Shown: positions 51,203 through 58,804, counted from the stretch's first letter. The stretch: 64,000 nucleotides of DNA from Salinimicrobium sediminilitoris (GCF_020866905.1 NZ_JAIVCC010000005.1:794088-858087); one strand, 5' to 3'. Made by a program: numbers and translations. Notes: a model not told the origin generated them from the letters alone.

Positions 51203-51683
51203 GTTCGTAAGTAAGGTAAGTAAATGCGAAATTGTGACGTTCATCCTTTGGATGCGTTTCAGAAGCTACAAGCTTCCACTTTTTCTCGTCAATTTCCGGA
51301 AAAAAAGTATCGGCTTCAAAAGTTCCGTGGACACGGGTGAGTTCGATACAATCTGCCTTTGCCATTGATAATTTGTAGATCTCGCCTCCGCCAATTACAA
51401 AAGGTTGAGAGTCTTCCTTGGCCTTTTCAAGTGCTTTTTCCAAAGAATTCACCACAATAGTTCCTTCGGGATTGTAATCCTGCTTTCGGGTAATAATAAC
51501 ATGCTTGCGGTTTGGAAGCAATTGAGGAAAGGTCTCAAACGTCTTGCGACCCATGATGATCGTATGGCCCGTGGTTAGTTTTTTGAACCTTTTGAAATCA
51601 TCGGGTAAATGCCACACCAGGTCTTTGTCTTTACCCAATTCATTGTTCTCACCTGCAGCTGCGATCAAAGTAACTTTTCCCAT
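51192..51683 (-). CDS. folA: Dihydrofolate reductase
   Basis: FolA regenerates tetrahydrofolate using NADPH. The 163-residue protein has ELGKDKDLVWHLPDDFKRFKKLT (active-site region with D27-like Asp), HTIIMGRKTFETFP, RKHVIITRKQDY and IGGGEIYKL. It is 3 bases from the 2TM gene upstream and overlaps the fructosamine kinase gene downstream, making a three-gene transcript. thyA, its metabolic partner, is 6 kb away on the same strand. Confidence 0.97.
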   Translation of the reverse strand: MGKVTLIAAAGENNELGKDKDLVWHLPDDFKRFKKLTTGHTIIMGRKTFETFPQLLPNRKHVIITRKQDYNPEGTIVVNSLEKALEKAKEDSQPFVIGGGEIYKLSMAKADCIELTRVHGTFEADTFFPEIDEKKWKLVASETHPKDERHNFAFTYLTYERAE

Positions 51684-51686
51684 TTA

Positions 51687-52136
51687 TTAAGAATTTATTG
51701 GAGCATCTGGATCAATAGGTTTGTGGGTAGTGGGAGGGATGTAGGGTTGATCTTTTTTTGGCAATGGATGTTCCCTTTCTACTTCCTTTTGAATTTCCTC
51801 GATCCTTTGTCGCTGTTTGGCCACAAGTCTTTCAACCTGCTCATTTTCCCAGTCTTTTCCAAAGAATTTATTGGTGACATACACATTAAAGGCATGAATA
51901 AGCAGGAGCAAAGCCCAGAATATTATAGCCCATACAAACCAGTCCAATCCAAAAGGATTGATATCACGACCTATTTCAAAGATCACGTTTAAAAGGATAA
52001 GAACCACCGAGCCCAGCAGGAAGACAATGAAGTGTTGGTACAACCTTCTCTTTTGTCTCGCCCGCATCTGCGCTCTTTCGATGAGTATTCGCTGCTCAGG
52101 ATCAATTTTTGAAGAACTATTTTTTTCCAGCCCCAT
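51687..52136 (-). CDS. 2TM domain-containing membrane protein
   Basis: A 149-residue protein with the 2TM domain: RQKRRLYQHFIVFLLGSVVLILLNVIF (helix one, about 33-55) and DWFVWAIIFWALLLLIHAFNVY (helix two, about 65-87), with charged flanks and a helical cytoplasmic tail WENEQVERLVAKQRQRIEEIQ. The tail ends in a proline-rich stretch. In Bacteroidota such domains are often fused to LytTR regulators; here it is stand-alone, leading the folA transcript. The function is unknown. Confidence 0.88.
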   Translation of the reverse strand: MGLEKNSSSKIDPEQRILIERAQMRARQKRRLYQHFIVFLLGSVVLILLNVIFEIGRDINPFGLDWFVWAIIFWALLLLIHAFNVYVTNKFFGKDWENEQVERLVAKQRQRIEEIQKEVEREHPLPKKDQPYIPPTTHKPIDPDAPINS

Positions 52137-52193
52137 TTTTATAGGTAATTTAGATATCTACCCAAATTTATTGATTTTACTGCGGAATATTCC

Positions 52194-53270
52194 ATGTATA
52201 TGAAGAATTTTAAGAAACAGTTTCCCCTTTTAGAGCAGTATACCTACCTCGACACTGCTGCTTCGGGTCTTTTGCCAGAGGCTGTACTGGAATTCCGGCA
52301 GGACCACGACCTTGACTTTTTAATAGGGGGCAGCATATTTCGGGAGAACCGCGAGGCAATGTTCCTAAAGGTGAGAAAGGCAGTTGGAGATCTTTTTCAT
52401 TGCGCTCCCAACCTGGTGGCGCTAACACCCAATTTCTCTTATGGGTTCAATTTACTTATGGAAGGAATTGATCGCAGCAAAAAGGTTCTTTTGCTGCGGA
52501 AGGATTATCCTTCAGTCAATTGGGCTGTGGAGTCAAGAGGTTTTAAAGTTTGCTATGCCGAAATTGACGAAAACCTGGAGCAAAATGTTGCTGAAGCAGT
52601 AGAAAAGGAAAAACCTGATATTTTCGCTTTTAGTCTCGTACAATACATCAACGGAATTAAAATAGATCCCGCTTTCCTCCTGAAGCTGAAGGAACAATAC
52701 CCGGAACTGCTACTTTTTGCTGATGGTACCCAGTATTGCGGAACCGAAAAATTTAATTTTGAAGCTTCAGCTTTGGATGTACTTGGGGCCAGTGCATATA
52801 AATGGCTCAATGCCGGCTATGGAAATGCTTTCTTTCTCTTTAAGGAACATATGCAGGAGAAAATTGCTCCAAAGGAGTTGGAGCTAAAAGACCTGCGGGG
52901 TAAGAACAAGCCGCATAAGGGCAGTTTTATCGGTAAGTTTGAGCCCGGTCACCTGGACACGCTCAACTTCGGAAGTTTAAAAGCTGCCATTGATCTTATT
53001 GAGCAAATAGGAATAGACAAGATCGAATCCAGGGTGAGGGAACTCTCAGCGCCTGCCAAAGAGAAACTTGCAGAAAGAGGCCTTTTGGAATCTGCAGTGG
53101 TGAACCGGAAGCTGCATTCTTCTATTTTTAACATTAAAGGAGATGAAAAATTATTTCAAAAGCTGCGAAGCAACAAGATAATTTGCTCTATGCGGGGTGA
53201 GGGAATTCGGGTAAGCTTCATTTATTTTAATACCGAAGCCGATCTGGATAAACTGCTCAGGAATTTATAA
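52194..53270 (+). CDS. Class V aminotransferase (cysteine desulfurase-like fold)
   Basis: A 358-residue PLP enzyme. YLDTAASGLLPEAV at the N terminus, the LTPNFSYGFNLLMEG phosphate loop, LLLFADGTQYCG with the PLP aspartate, and the PLP lysine in VLGASAYKWLNAGYG (about 197-211). The C-terminal domain with RVSFIYFNTEADLDKLL closes the fold. No active-site Cys loop of NifS/IscS is visible, so it is more like isopenicillin epimerase or kynureninase relatives. An ATG at 52200 is an alternative start. Single gene. Confidence 0.9.
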   Translation: MYMKNFKKQFPLLEQYTYLDTAASGLLPEAVLEFRQDHDLDFLIGGSIFRENREAMFLKVRKAVGDLFHCAPNLVALTPNFSYGFNLLMEGIDRSKKVLLLRKDYPSVNWAVESRGFKVCYAEIDENLEQNVAEAVEKEKPDIFAFSLVQYINGIKIDPAFLLKLKEQYPELLLFADGTQYCGTEKFNFEASALDVLGASAYKWLNAGYGNAFFLFKEHMQEKIAPKELELKDLRGKNKPHKGSFIGKFEPGHLDTLNFGSLKAAIDLIEQIGIDKIESRVRELSAPAKEKLAERGLLESAVVNRKLHSSIFNIKGDEKLFQKLRSNKIICSMRGEGIRVSFIYFNTEADLDKLLRNL

Positions 53271-53343
53271 TGAAGGATCCAAAATGCCATTTTTGGATAA
53301 AATATTTTATACACAGATCATATATCGTAAAATTATAAAATAG

Positions 53344-53380
53344 AAGGAACTCACAGGTTTTCAAAACCTGTGAGTTCCTT
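53344..53380. repeat. 37-base near-perfect palindrome (18-bp arms)
   Basis: Arms AAGGAACTCACAGGTTTT and AAAACCTGTGAGTTCCTT with a single central C. Its centre and ACAGGT design resemble the hairpins before the GSCFA gene, so I treat it as a member of the same type of dispersed palindromic element. It can also act as a terminator between convergent genes. Confidence 0.65.
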
Positions 53381-53416
53381 TGTGAATGCTCATAAACAAA
53401 TAATTAAGTAGGTATT

Positions 53417-54439
53417 CTAAAGCAAATGTATTCCTGCCTGCGCCATTTCCTGCCTCATTGCTTCCGGCCAGATGCTTACCTGTACTTCTCCAATATGTTC
53501 TTTTCTTAACAGGAACATACACAACCTGGATTGTCCAATCCCGCCTCCTATGGTTTGGGGAAGCTTTCCTTCAAGTAACTGCTTGTGATAGAACAGTTGG
53601 CTTCTTGTTTCTGCCTGTCGCATTTTTAATTGCTGTTCCAGTATAGCGGCATCCACTCTTATTCCCATGGAGGAGAGTTCAAAGGCCTTTTCAAGCACCG
53701 GGTTCCATACCAGGATATCGCCGTTTAAGCCTTTTGTGGTAGCAGAGGTTGGGGAGCTCCAGTCATCATAATCGGGGGCGCGGCCGTCATGGAATTCTCC
53801 CCCCTGCAATTCCCCACCTATTCCTATAAGAAAGACAGCGCCATATTTCTTAGCGGCCATGTTTTCTCTTTCCTTTGGTGAAAGCCCGGGATATTTTTCC
53901 TGTAGATCTTCGGTATGCAAAAAAGTAATTTCTGCAGGAAGAATGGGAGTGAGTAGGGGATACTGGCTGGTTACTGCTGCCTCGGTGGCTAAAATGCCTT
54001 CATAGATCCTGGAGACCTGTTGTTTGAGGAATTCCAGGTGGCGATCTTCGGGAGCCATAACTTTCTCCCAGTCCCACTGGTCTACAGAGATCGAATGCAT
54101 AGGCCCCAGCTCATCATCGGGGCGCAGCGCCTTCATGTCGGTCACTATTCCCAAACCTGGTTCCAGCTCATATTCCTTTAAGCGCAGCCTTTTCCATTTA
54201 GCCAGAGATTGCACCACCTCGGCCCTCTGTTCCTGCATTTCTTTAATAGGGAAGCCTACAGGACGTTCTATTCCGTTGAGGTCATCGTTGATACCGGTGC
54301 CCTGGAGAACAACCGTGGGGGCAGAGACCCGCACTAAAGAAAGCTTCTCTTTTAAATGTTTTTCAAATTCGGTTTTTACGAAGTGTACAGCTTCTTCGGT
54401 TTCAAGTTTTCGCGATAGTTGTTGTAGTGTAGTTTTCAT
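53417..54439 (-). CDS. asnA: Aspartate--ammonia ligase (asparagine synthetase A)
   Basis: AsnA makes asparagine from aspartate, ammonia and ATP, with a class II synthetase fold. The 340-residue size is standard. Motifs: LVRVSAPTVVLQGTGINDDLNG, HSISVDQWDWE (motif 2-like), GIGGELQGGEFHDGRAPDYDDWS, GDILVWNPVLEKAFELSSMGIRVD, and motif 3 GGGIGQSRLCMFLLRK. The ATG at 54439 overlaps the stop of an Asn-rich upstream reading frame. The upstream region has two Asn-rich leaders with terminators, so its expression is probably governed by attenuation. Confidence 0.97.
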   Translation of the reverse strand: MKTTLQQLSRKLETEEAVHFVKTEFEKHLKEKLSLVRVSAPTVVLQGTGINDDLNGIERPVGFPIKEMQEQRAEVVQSLAKWKRLRLKEYELEPGLGIVTDMKALRPDDELGPMHSISVDQWDWEKVMAPEDRHLEFLKQQVSRIYEGILATEAAVTSQYPLLTPILPAEITFLHTEDLQEKYPGLSPKERENMAAKKYGAVFLIGIGGELQGGEFHDGRAPDYDDWSSPTSATTKGLNGDILVWNPVLEKAFELSSMGIRVDAAILEQQLKMRQAETRSQLFYHKQLLEGKLPQTIGGGIGQSRLCMFLLRKEHIGEVQVSIWPEAMRQEMAQAGIHLL

Positions 54440-54570
54440 AATTCTTGTTTTAGATTTTTAAGTAATAAAAAAGCCTGCCCCGGGAAGGAGGCAGGCTTAT
54501 AAGCACAGAGATCCTCTCCCCTGGGTGGCGGACTATTATTATTGATATTATTTGTTTGAAGTCGTTTCAT
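54436..54570 (-). CDS. Second asnA leader peptide (Asn-rich, 44 residues)
   Basis: ATG at 54570, 8 bases after the T tract of terminator 1. It begins MKRLQT and continues NNINNN, that is, five Asn (all AAT) in six codons at positions 7-12, then a proline/charged region. The reading frame runs through terminator 2 and its TGA overlaps the asnA ATG. Whether the whole frame or only its first part is translated is not known. Confidence 0.6.
   Translation of the reverse strand: MKRLQTNNINNNSPPPRGEDLCAYKPASFPGQAFLLLKNLKQEL
54466..54498 (-). terminator. Terminator 2 (attenuator) just before asnA
   Basis: On the minus strand AAGCCTGCC (54498-54490), ten-base loop, GGCAGGCTT (54479-54471), then T6. 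It lies about 30 bases before the asnA ATG, where a terminator makes sense only as a regulated one. GGGGAGAGG at 54521-54513 could pair with part of its 5' side, but this alternative is not convincing. Confidence 0.75.
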
Positions 54571-54578
54571 AATTGAGC

Positions 54579-54612
54579 AAAAAAAAGCCTTTCCTGGTGT
54601 GGGAAAGGCTTT
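54579..54612 (-). terminator. Terminator 1 (attenuator) upstream of asnA
   Basis: Perfect 11-bp arms AAAGCCTTTCC (54612-54602) and GGAAAGGCTTT (54594-54584) with T8 directly after. The upstream leader frame contains GGAAAGCT (54654-54647), which can pair with AGCCTTTCC of the 5' arm (one bulged C) and would prevent the hairpin. It might also terminate the egtD-DUF427 transcript. Confidence 0.8.
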
Positions 54613-54634
54613 AAATATTGTTTAAGGGATCTTG

Positions 54635-54712
54635 TTATACAATAATAGCTTTCCGCAACCTGAGTCGATTCAGATTGTTATTGAAATTATTATTGTTGTT
54701 ATTGAAAATCAC
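54635..54712 (-). CDS. First asnA leader peptide (10 Asn in 25 residues)
   Basis: Read from the DNA: GTG start at 54712, then Ile-Phe, six consecutive Asn codons (AAT AAC AAC AAT AAT AAT), Phe, three Asn, Leu, Asn, and an Arg/Leu-rich end, TAA at 54635-54637. The stop is 22 bases before terminator 1. Both AAT and AAC are used, so this is not simple-sequence DNA. The start codon is GTG, as no ATG is in frame; this is the weak point. Confidence 0.65.
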   Translation of the reverse strand: MIFNNNNNNFNNNLNRLRLRKAIIV

Positions 54713-54735
54713 CTGTTTGTGTCTTTTGATATTTG

Positions 54736-54766
54736 TAAACTTACTTCTTTTTTATTTACTGCCAAA
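54736..54766 (-). promoter_or_regulatory. Probable promoter of the asnA leader transcript
   Basis: Minus strand TTTG (54766-54763), 19 bases, TAAGTTTA (54743-54736), one mismatch from TAnnTTTG. Predicted start near 54730, about 18 bases before the leader 1 GTG and within 40 bases of the DUF427 stop. Confidence 0.55.
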
Positions 54767-54767
54767 T

Positions 54768-55049
54768 TTATTTTTCAATCTTAACTCCTTTCCAGAAGGC
54801 TACATGATCTTTGATTTTTGCAGCTTCAGATTTTGGATGAGGATAAAACCAGGCTGCATCGGGGTTTTTCTCTTCTCCCACCTTTAGGTGAAAATAGGAA
54901 GCCCGGCCTTTCCAGGGGTAGGTAGTGTGCGTGTCGCTGAGCTGAAAGAATTCAGCTTTGATAGCTTCGGGAGGGAAATACTGGTTGTTCTCCACTTCCA
55001 CTGTATTATCACTCTCTGCTATAATGGTGTTGTTCCAAATTGCTTTCAT
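54768..55049 (-). CDS. DUF427 domain-containing protein
   Basis: A 93-residue protein consisting of one DUF427 (NTP_transf_9-like) domain: MKAIWNNTIIAESDNTVEVENNQYFPPEAI, then YPWKGRASYFHLKVG and DAAWFYPHPKSEAAKIKDHVAFW, all diagnostic. Its ATG overlaps the egtD stop by 4 bases, so the pair is translated from one message. The function of DUF427 is unknown, and this coupling is the only clue. Confidence 0.92.
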   Translation of the reverse strand: MKAIWNNTIIAESDNTVEVENNQYFPPEAIKAEFFQLSDTHTTYPWKGRASYFHLKVGEEKNPDAAWFYPHPKSEAAKIKDHVAFWKGVKIEK

Positions 55050-56038
55050 AATCCTGTTCTTTTAAAAAGGTAATTTTTATAGCAGTTATCCTTGTCTGCC
55101 CAACTTCCTGCCATTTCCAGCCCGGCTTCTTCTGCAAGCCAAGCGATTGAGGTATCATCATATTTTTGAGACACTTCTGTATGTATTGTTTCCCATTTAT
55201 GGAAATGTACTTCCAGATTGAGTGCGTTTACCTGCACCGTTTGTTCTTTTGTGCTAACAAGATAACTTTTTGCTACGCCGGTTTCAGGATTGTAGAGCGG
55301 CCAGTGCATAAAAGTTTCCGGATCAAAATCGGCTTCCAGCTCCCGGTTCATCCGCGTCAACAGGTTCTTGTTAAAGGCTTCGGTAACTCCTGCACTATCA
55401 TTATAAGCGTCCAAAATCACCTGTGGCTCCTTTTTTTGATCCACCCCCATGAAAAACAGATCTTTTTCATGCATGGCAGAGGAGATCTTTTTAAGAAATG
55501 CAACGGCTTCTTCGGGAGTAAGATTCCCAATATTCGATCCCAGGAATAAAATTACTTTTTTCCTGTCCCGGTAATCTGCAAGACGGGTAAGTACATTTGC
55601 GTAGGTCCCTTGTTGTGGTTCTACATCTAATCCAGGGAACTCCTGTAGCAGGCTGCCACTTAGCTGTTCCAGCACATTCTTGCTTATATCGACCGGCAGG
55701 TATTTGTAGTCGTAACTTTTTTCCTGGAAATGTCTTAATAGCACCTTGGTTTTTTTCCCATCTCCAGCACCAAGTTCGATAAGGTCAAAACCGTTAAAAG
55801 AGGAAAAAGCGTCCCCTATTTCCTCCCTGTGCTGTACCAGTATATCGTACTCCTTTCCGGTAAGATAATATTCCGGCAGCTCCATGATCTTTTGGAAAAG
55901 TTCATCCCCTTTTTCATCATAGAAAAATTTGGAGCTTATCTTTTTAGGATAGGAGGTAAGGCCTTTGAAAACATCTTCGGCAAATTGCGTTTTAAATTCG
56001 GGAGGTTTTGTCTCGTTCATTGAAATAATTTTCCGCAT
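55046..56038 (-). CDS. egtD: L-histidine N-alpha-methyltransferase (EgtD)
   Basis: A 330-residue SAM-dependent enzyme that trimethylates histidine to hercynine, the first step of ergothioneine synthesis. Motifs: SSKFFYDEKGDELFQKIMELPEYYLTGKEYDIL at the N terminus, SAM-binding LIELGAGDGKKTKVLL, PVDISKNVLEQL, LFLGSNIGNLTPEEA, and the C-terminal WLAEEAGLE. The sulfoxide synthase EgtB is not adjacent. AGGAAAGTT precedes the ATG at 56038, favouring it over 56020. DUF427 overlaps its end. Confidence 0.93.
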   Translation of the reverse strand: MRKIISMNETKPPEFKTQFAEDVFKGLTSYPKKISSKFFYDEKGDELFQKIMELPEYYLTGKEYDILVQHREEIGDAFSSFNGFDLIELGAGDGKKTKVLLRHFQEKSYDYKYLPVDISKNVLEQLSGSLLQEFPGLDVEPQQGTYANVLTRLADYRDRKKVILFLGSNIGNLTPEEAVAFLKKISSAMHEKDLFFMGVDQKKEPQVILDAYNDSAGVTEAFNKNLLTRMNRELEADFDPETFMHWPLYNPETGVAKSYLVSTKEQTVQVNALNLEVHFHKWETIHTEVSQKYDDTSIAWLAEEAGLEMAGSWADKDNCYKNYLFKRTGL

Positions 56039-56063
56039 AACTTTCCTAATTTGAAAATAAAAA

Positions 56064-56085
56064 AAGGAAACCCGCGGGTTTCCTT
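56064..56085 (-). terminator. Terminator of the TonB-like gene cluster
   Basis: A perfect 22-base palindrome with arms AAGGAAACCCG / CGGGTTTCCTT and a T-rich run on the minus strand, 53 bases beyond the stop at 56139, separating the cluster from egtD. Confidence 0.8.
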
Positions 56086-56138
56086 CAAATTTAATCTTTT
56101 AAAAATCCCTTTTAGTTAAAGGAATACTAACAATGCGC

Positions 56139-56921
56139 TTAAACCTTCTTGAGCGACATAGGTAGTAGAGAACTAACTGCTACGTCCTTTCCCGCTTTCT
56201 TACCGGGTTCAAATTGAGGTATACTTTTCAATTGTTTGATAACTTCTTTTGCAAATTCCTCTCCCCCGCCAAATATAACCACACGACCTACTTTTCCATC
56301 CACACCAACTACATAAGCAGCCGTAAGGGAATAGGTTCCCGGTTCTTTTATGGCTGAAATATTAACGTGGCGGTTCATCCAGTCATTAACCGAGGAGGTG
56401 GTGCAGGTTTGAATGTCTTCAGCTTTGCGGCACTTTTTCCAAATAGGCTGTTGATCTGCTTCTTTAGAAGTAACAACTTCTATTGGGGAAGTACCGGGTT
56501 CTGAAATGTAGAGAGGTACTTTCAGATCTACTATAACATTCGCCTTTTTGTTATCAAATTCCCCGGGGATAAAATGAGGCATATTTTTTAATCGTCTCTC
56601 CAATGCCTTTGCGGCTTCTTTAGGTATACCTTTTACGGAAGCCCAGCCTACTTTTCCTGTAGTGTCAATAATGATTCGTACAGGTATTTCAATCTTGCCT
56701 TCTTCAACGGTTGTCAATGCTCCTACTCCTGTGATATGCTGCAACACGTATCTTTCAATCAATTTGGCTGTACAGGCAGGAGTTTTTTCTACACATTCTG
56801 TGGAGGACGGAGACACATCAGCGTTAATTAAAGGAATAAAAGCTCCGGAATTACTTTCCTTCTGAGCAAAAGCTGCCGAAGTTGAAAGGGCCAGTAATAA
56901 GAAACACAGAAGGTTCTTCAA
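56139..56921 (-). CDS. TonB-like C-terminal-domain periplasmic protein, long
   Basis: A 260-residue exported protein: signal peptide about 1-19 (ending AFA), then two tandem TonB-C-like folds. The first (about 40-145) includes KIEIPVRIIIDTTGKVGWASVKGIPKEAAKALERRLKNMPHFIPGEF; the second (about 165-258) includes TAAYVVGVDGKVGRVVIFGG and KSIPQFEPGKKAGK. Neither has the N-terminal anchor of a true TonB, so it cannot transduce energy from ExbB/D by itself. It is the last gene of a three-paralogue run. Confidence 0.85.
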   Translation of the reverse strand: MKNLLCFLLLALSTSAAFAQKESNSGAFIPLINADVSPSSTECVEKTPACTAKLIERYVLQHITGVGALTTVEEGKIEIPVRIIIDTTGKVGWASVKGIPKEAAKALERRLKNMPHFIPGEFDNKKANVIVDLKVPLYISEPGTSPIEVVTSKEADQQPIWKKCRKAEDIQTCTTSSVNDWMNRHVNISAIKEPGTYSLTAAYVVGVDGKVGRVVIFGGGEEFAKEVIKQLKSIPQFEPGKKAGKDVAVSSLLPMSLKKV

Positions 56922-56932
56922 AGGGAAAAATT

Positions 56933-57346
56933 TTAGAAGGTGAAAGGAACTTTATAACTAATCTCCCTGGGTTTTCCTGCCAGTTGTCCCGGCTTCATTT
57001 GCGGGATAGCGAGAATTATTCGCTTTGCCTCCTCATTAAGCTCCTTTTTTGGTCCTTCTACTTTTTTTACCACCGGCTTTCCTTCTTTGTCGATCACAAA
57101 AGAAACTACTGCTTTTCCTCTAATATAGTTGCCATTGGCATCCTTCGGGAATTTATAATTTTCCTTGAGGTGCTGCGTAAGTTTCTTCCTAAAACACGCT
57201 TTTGTATCCCCGGCAGATGCTTCACATCCCGGCCAAATTGGTGGAATTTCTTTGGTGGTAACCGTATTATTGGAAACCTTCACTCCTTCCTGAGCAATGC
57301 TGGTGCCTGCGGTAAAGAGGAAAAGAATTAAAAATAGTTTTTTCAT
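56933..57346 (-). CDS. TonB-like C-terminal-domain periplasmic protein
   Basis: A 137-residue exported protein: signal peptide about 1-18, then a single TonB-C-like domain with PPIWPGCEASAGDTKACFRKKLTQHLKENYKFP, AVVSFVIDKEGKPVVKKVEGPKKELNEEAKRIILAIPQMKPGQLAG. The WPGCE and ACF cysteines are conserved between this and the next gene and could form a disulfide. It lies 11 bases before the longer paralogue and 18 after the shorter one. Confidence 0.87.
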   Translation of the reverse strand: MKKLFLILFLFTAGTSIAQEGVKVSNNTVTTKEIPPIWPGCEASAGDTKACFRKKLTQHLKENYKFPKDANGNYIRGKAVVSFVIDKEGKPVVKKVEGPKKELNEEAKRIILAIPQMKPGQLAGKPREISYKVPFTF

Positions 57347-57364
57347 GATCGGGAGATAAAAATT

Positions 57365-57739
57365 TTAAAAGCGATAGGTGCTGGTAAAGTTGCGTGTATC
57401 GGGTTCCCCGTTTAAAGTTCCCGGTTCCATATCAGGAATTTTTTCCAGCATATTTCTTGCTGCTTCATTAACCAAAGGCTCAGAGCCTTCCACCGATTTT
57501 ACTACAACTTCCCCTTTCTTATTAATGTCAAAGGAAACTTTCACCTGCCCACGTACGTAAGCATTGTTCTTCATGGGATATTCATAATGTTCCCTCACAT
57601 GGGCATTTAGTTTTTCGTTAAAACATTCTGTTTTGTCTTCGGCATCTTCACAACCGGGCCAAACCGGGGAGGTTTGTTGTGCCTGGGAAACTGTAATTCC
57701 CCCAAAGAAAAAACATGTGATAACTAAGAACTTCTTCAT
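57365..57739 (-). CDS. TonB-like C-terminal-domain periplasmic protein
   Basis: A 124-residue paralogue of its neighbour: signal peptide about 1-20 (VSQAQ), SPVWPGCEDAEDKTECFNEKLNAHVREHYEYP, VKVSFDINKKGEVVVKSVEGSEPLVNEAARNMLEKIPDMEPGTLNG. It ends in an aromatic RF. It starts 29 bases after the thyA stop, so could be cotranscribed with thyA. The role is unknown; it may be an adaptor or decoy for outer-membrane transporters. Confidence 0.87.
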   Translation of the reverse strand: MKKFLVITCFFFGGITVSQAQQTSPVWPGCEDAEDKTECFNEKLNAHVREHYEYPMKNNAYVRGQVKVSFDINKKGEVVVKSVEGSEPLVNEAARNMLEKIPDMEPGTLNGEPDTRNFTSTYRF

Positions 57740-57768
57740 ACTGTTGAAAAATTTAAATTAAACAAAAA

Positions 57769-58593
57769 TTAAACCGCTACACGGCCTTTTATAGCCGGAT
57801 GCGGATCATAATTCTCCAATTTAAAATCTTCAAACTTAAAATCAAAAATATTTTTCACCTCCGGGTTGAGCTTCATCACCGGTAACGGCCTTGGATCCCT
57901 TGACAGCTGCAGGTTCACCTGCTCCATATGATTGTTATAAATATGTGCGTCACCAAAAGTGTGAATAAAATCCCCGGCCTCATAACCGCAAACCTGCGCG
58001 ATCATCATGGTGAGCAGGGCGTAGGATGCAATATTGAATGGCACCCCCAGGAAAATATCGGCGCTGCGCTGATAAAGCTGACAGGAGAGTTTCCCATTGG
58101 CTACATAAAACTGAAAGAAGGCATGGCAGGGGGGAAGTGCCGCTTTCCCGTTAGCCACATTTTCTGAAAAACTTTTAGAATTATCTGGCAGTACAGATGG
58201 ATTCCAGGCGGTAACCAGCATGCGGCGGCTGTTTGGATTCTTCTTTAGAGTCTCCACCACCTCTTTTATCTGGTCAATATCCTCACTGTTCCAGTTGCGC
58301 CATTGGTGTCCATATATTGGTCCCAGATTGCCATTTTCATCGGCCCACTCGTTCCAGATACGCACCCCGTTTTCCTGCAGATATTTGACATTGGTATCCC
58401 CATTAAGGAACCAAAGCAGTTCATAAATGATAGACTTTAGATGAAGCTTTTTCGTGGTGACCATAGGAAAACCTTCGCTTAGGTCAAACCGCATTTGATA
58501 ACCAAAGACACTTTTGGTGCCGGTGCCGGTGCGGTCCCCTTTTTCATTTCCGTTTTCCAGGACGTGTTTTATCAAGTCGTGATACTGCTTCAT
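57769..58593 (-). CDS. thyA: Thymidylate synthase
   Basis: ThyA methylates dUMP with methylene-tetrahydrofolate. The 274-residue protein has the [18 protein letters not shown] start, catalytic cysteine in [13 protein letters not shown], and the substrate-binding [21 protein letters not shown] and [13 protein letters not shown] good promoter match lies about 30 bases upstream. Together with folA and folK-dNK nearby, the window covers much of the thymidylate pathway. Confidence 0.98.
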   Translation of the reverse strand: MKQYHDLIKHVLENGNEKGDRTGTGTKSVFGYQMRFDLSEGFPMVTTKKLHLKSIIYELLWFLNGDTNVKYLQENGVRIWNEWADENGNLGPIYGHQWRNWNSEDIDQIKEVVETLKKNPNSRRMLVTAWNPSVLPDNSKSFSENVANGKAALPPCHAFFQFYVANGKLSCQLYQRSADIFLGVPFNIASYALLTMMIAQVCGYEAGDFIHTFGDAHIYNNHMEQVNLQLSRDPRPLPVMKLNPEVKNIFDFKFEDFKLENYDPHPAIKGRVAV

Positions 58594-58622
58594 TATGAGT
58601 TAATTCTGAAGGATTTATATTT

Positions 58623-58652
58623 TAAAGATAGTGCTGATGCTTACCTGCCAAA
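58623..58652 (-). promoter_or_regulatory. Probable thyA promoter
   Basis: Minus strand TTTG (58652-58649), 18 bases, TATCTTTA (58630-58623). One mismatch from TAnnTTTG with ideal spacing. Confidence 0.55.
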
Positions 58653-58804
58653 AATGACAAATTCCGGATCAGTTTCAGCTAAAATAGAAAACTGCCCCGA
58701 TTAAAAAAGTTAATTCCAAAAATGAATTGTTACAGACTTATTAACTATCGTATTTAAGATAAAGTATACCTGTTTTAGAATAAATATGAATCCTGAGTAA
58801 TTAT

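Noticed and set aside
53344-53380. Palindrome as a phage attachment site
   Set aside because: No integrase, no direct-repeat partner and no prophage genes nearby; a dispersed hairpin is the simpler reading.
58594-58802. Possible small gene in the gap upstream of thyA
   Set aside because: The open frames are short, lack start context, and the stretch is explained by the thyA promoter and AT-rich spacer.
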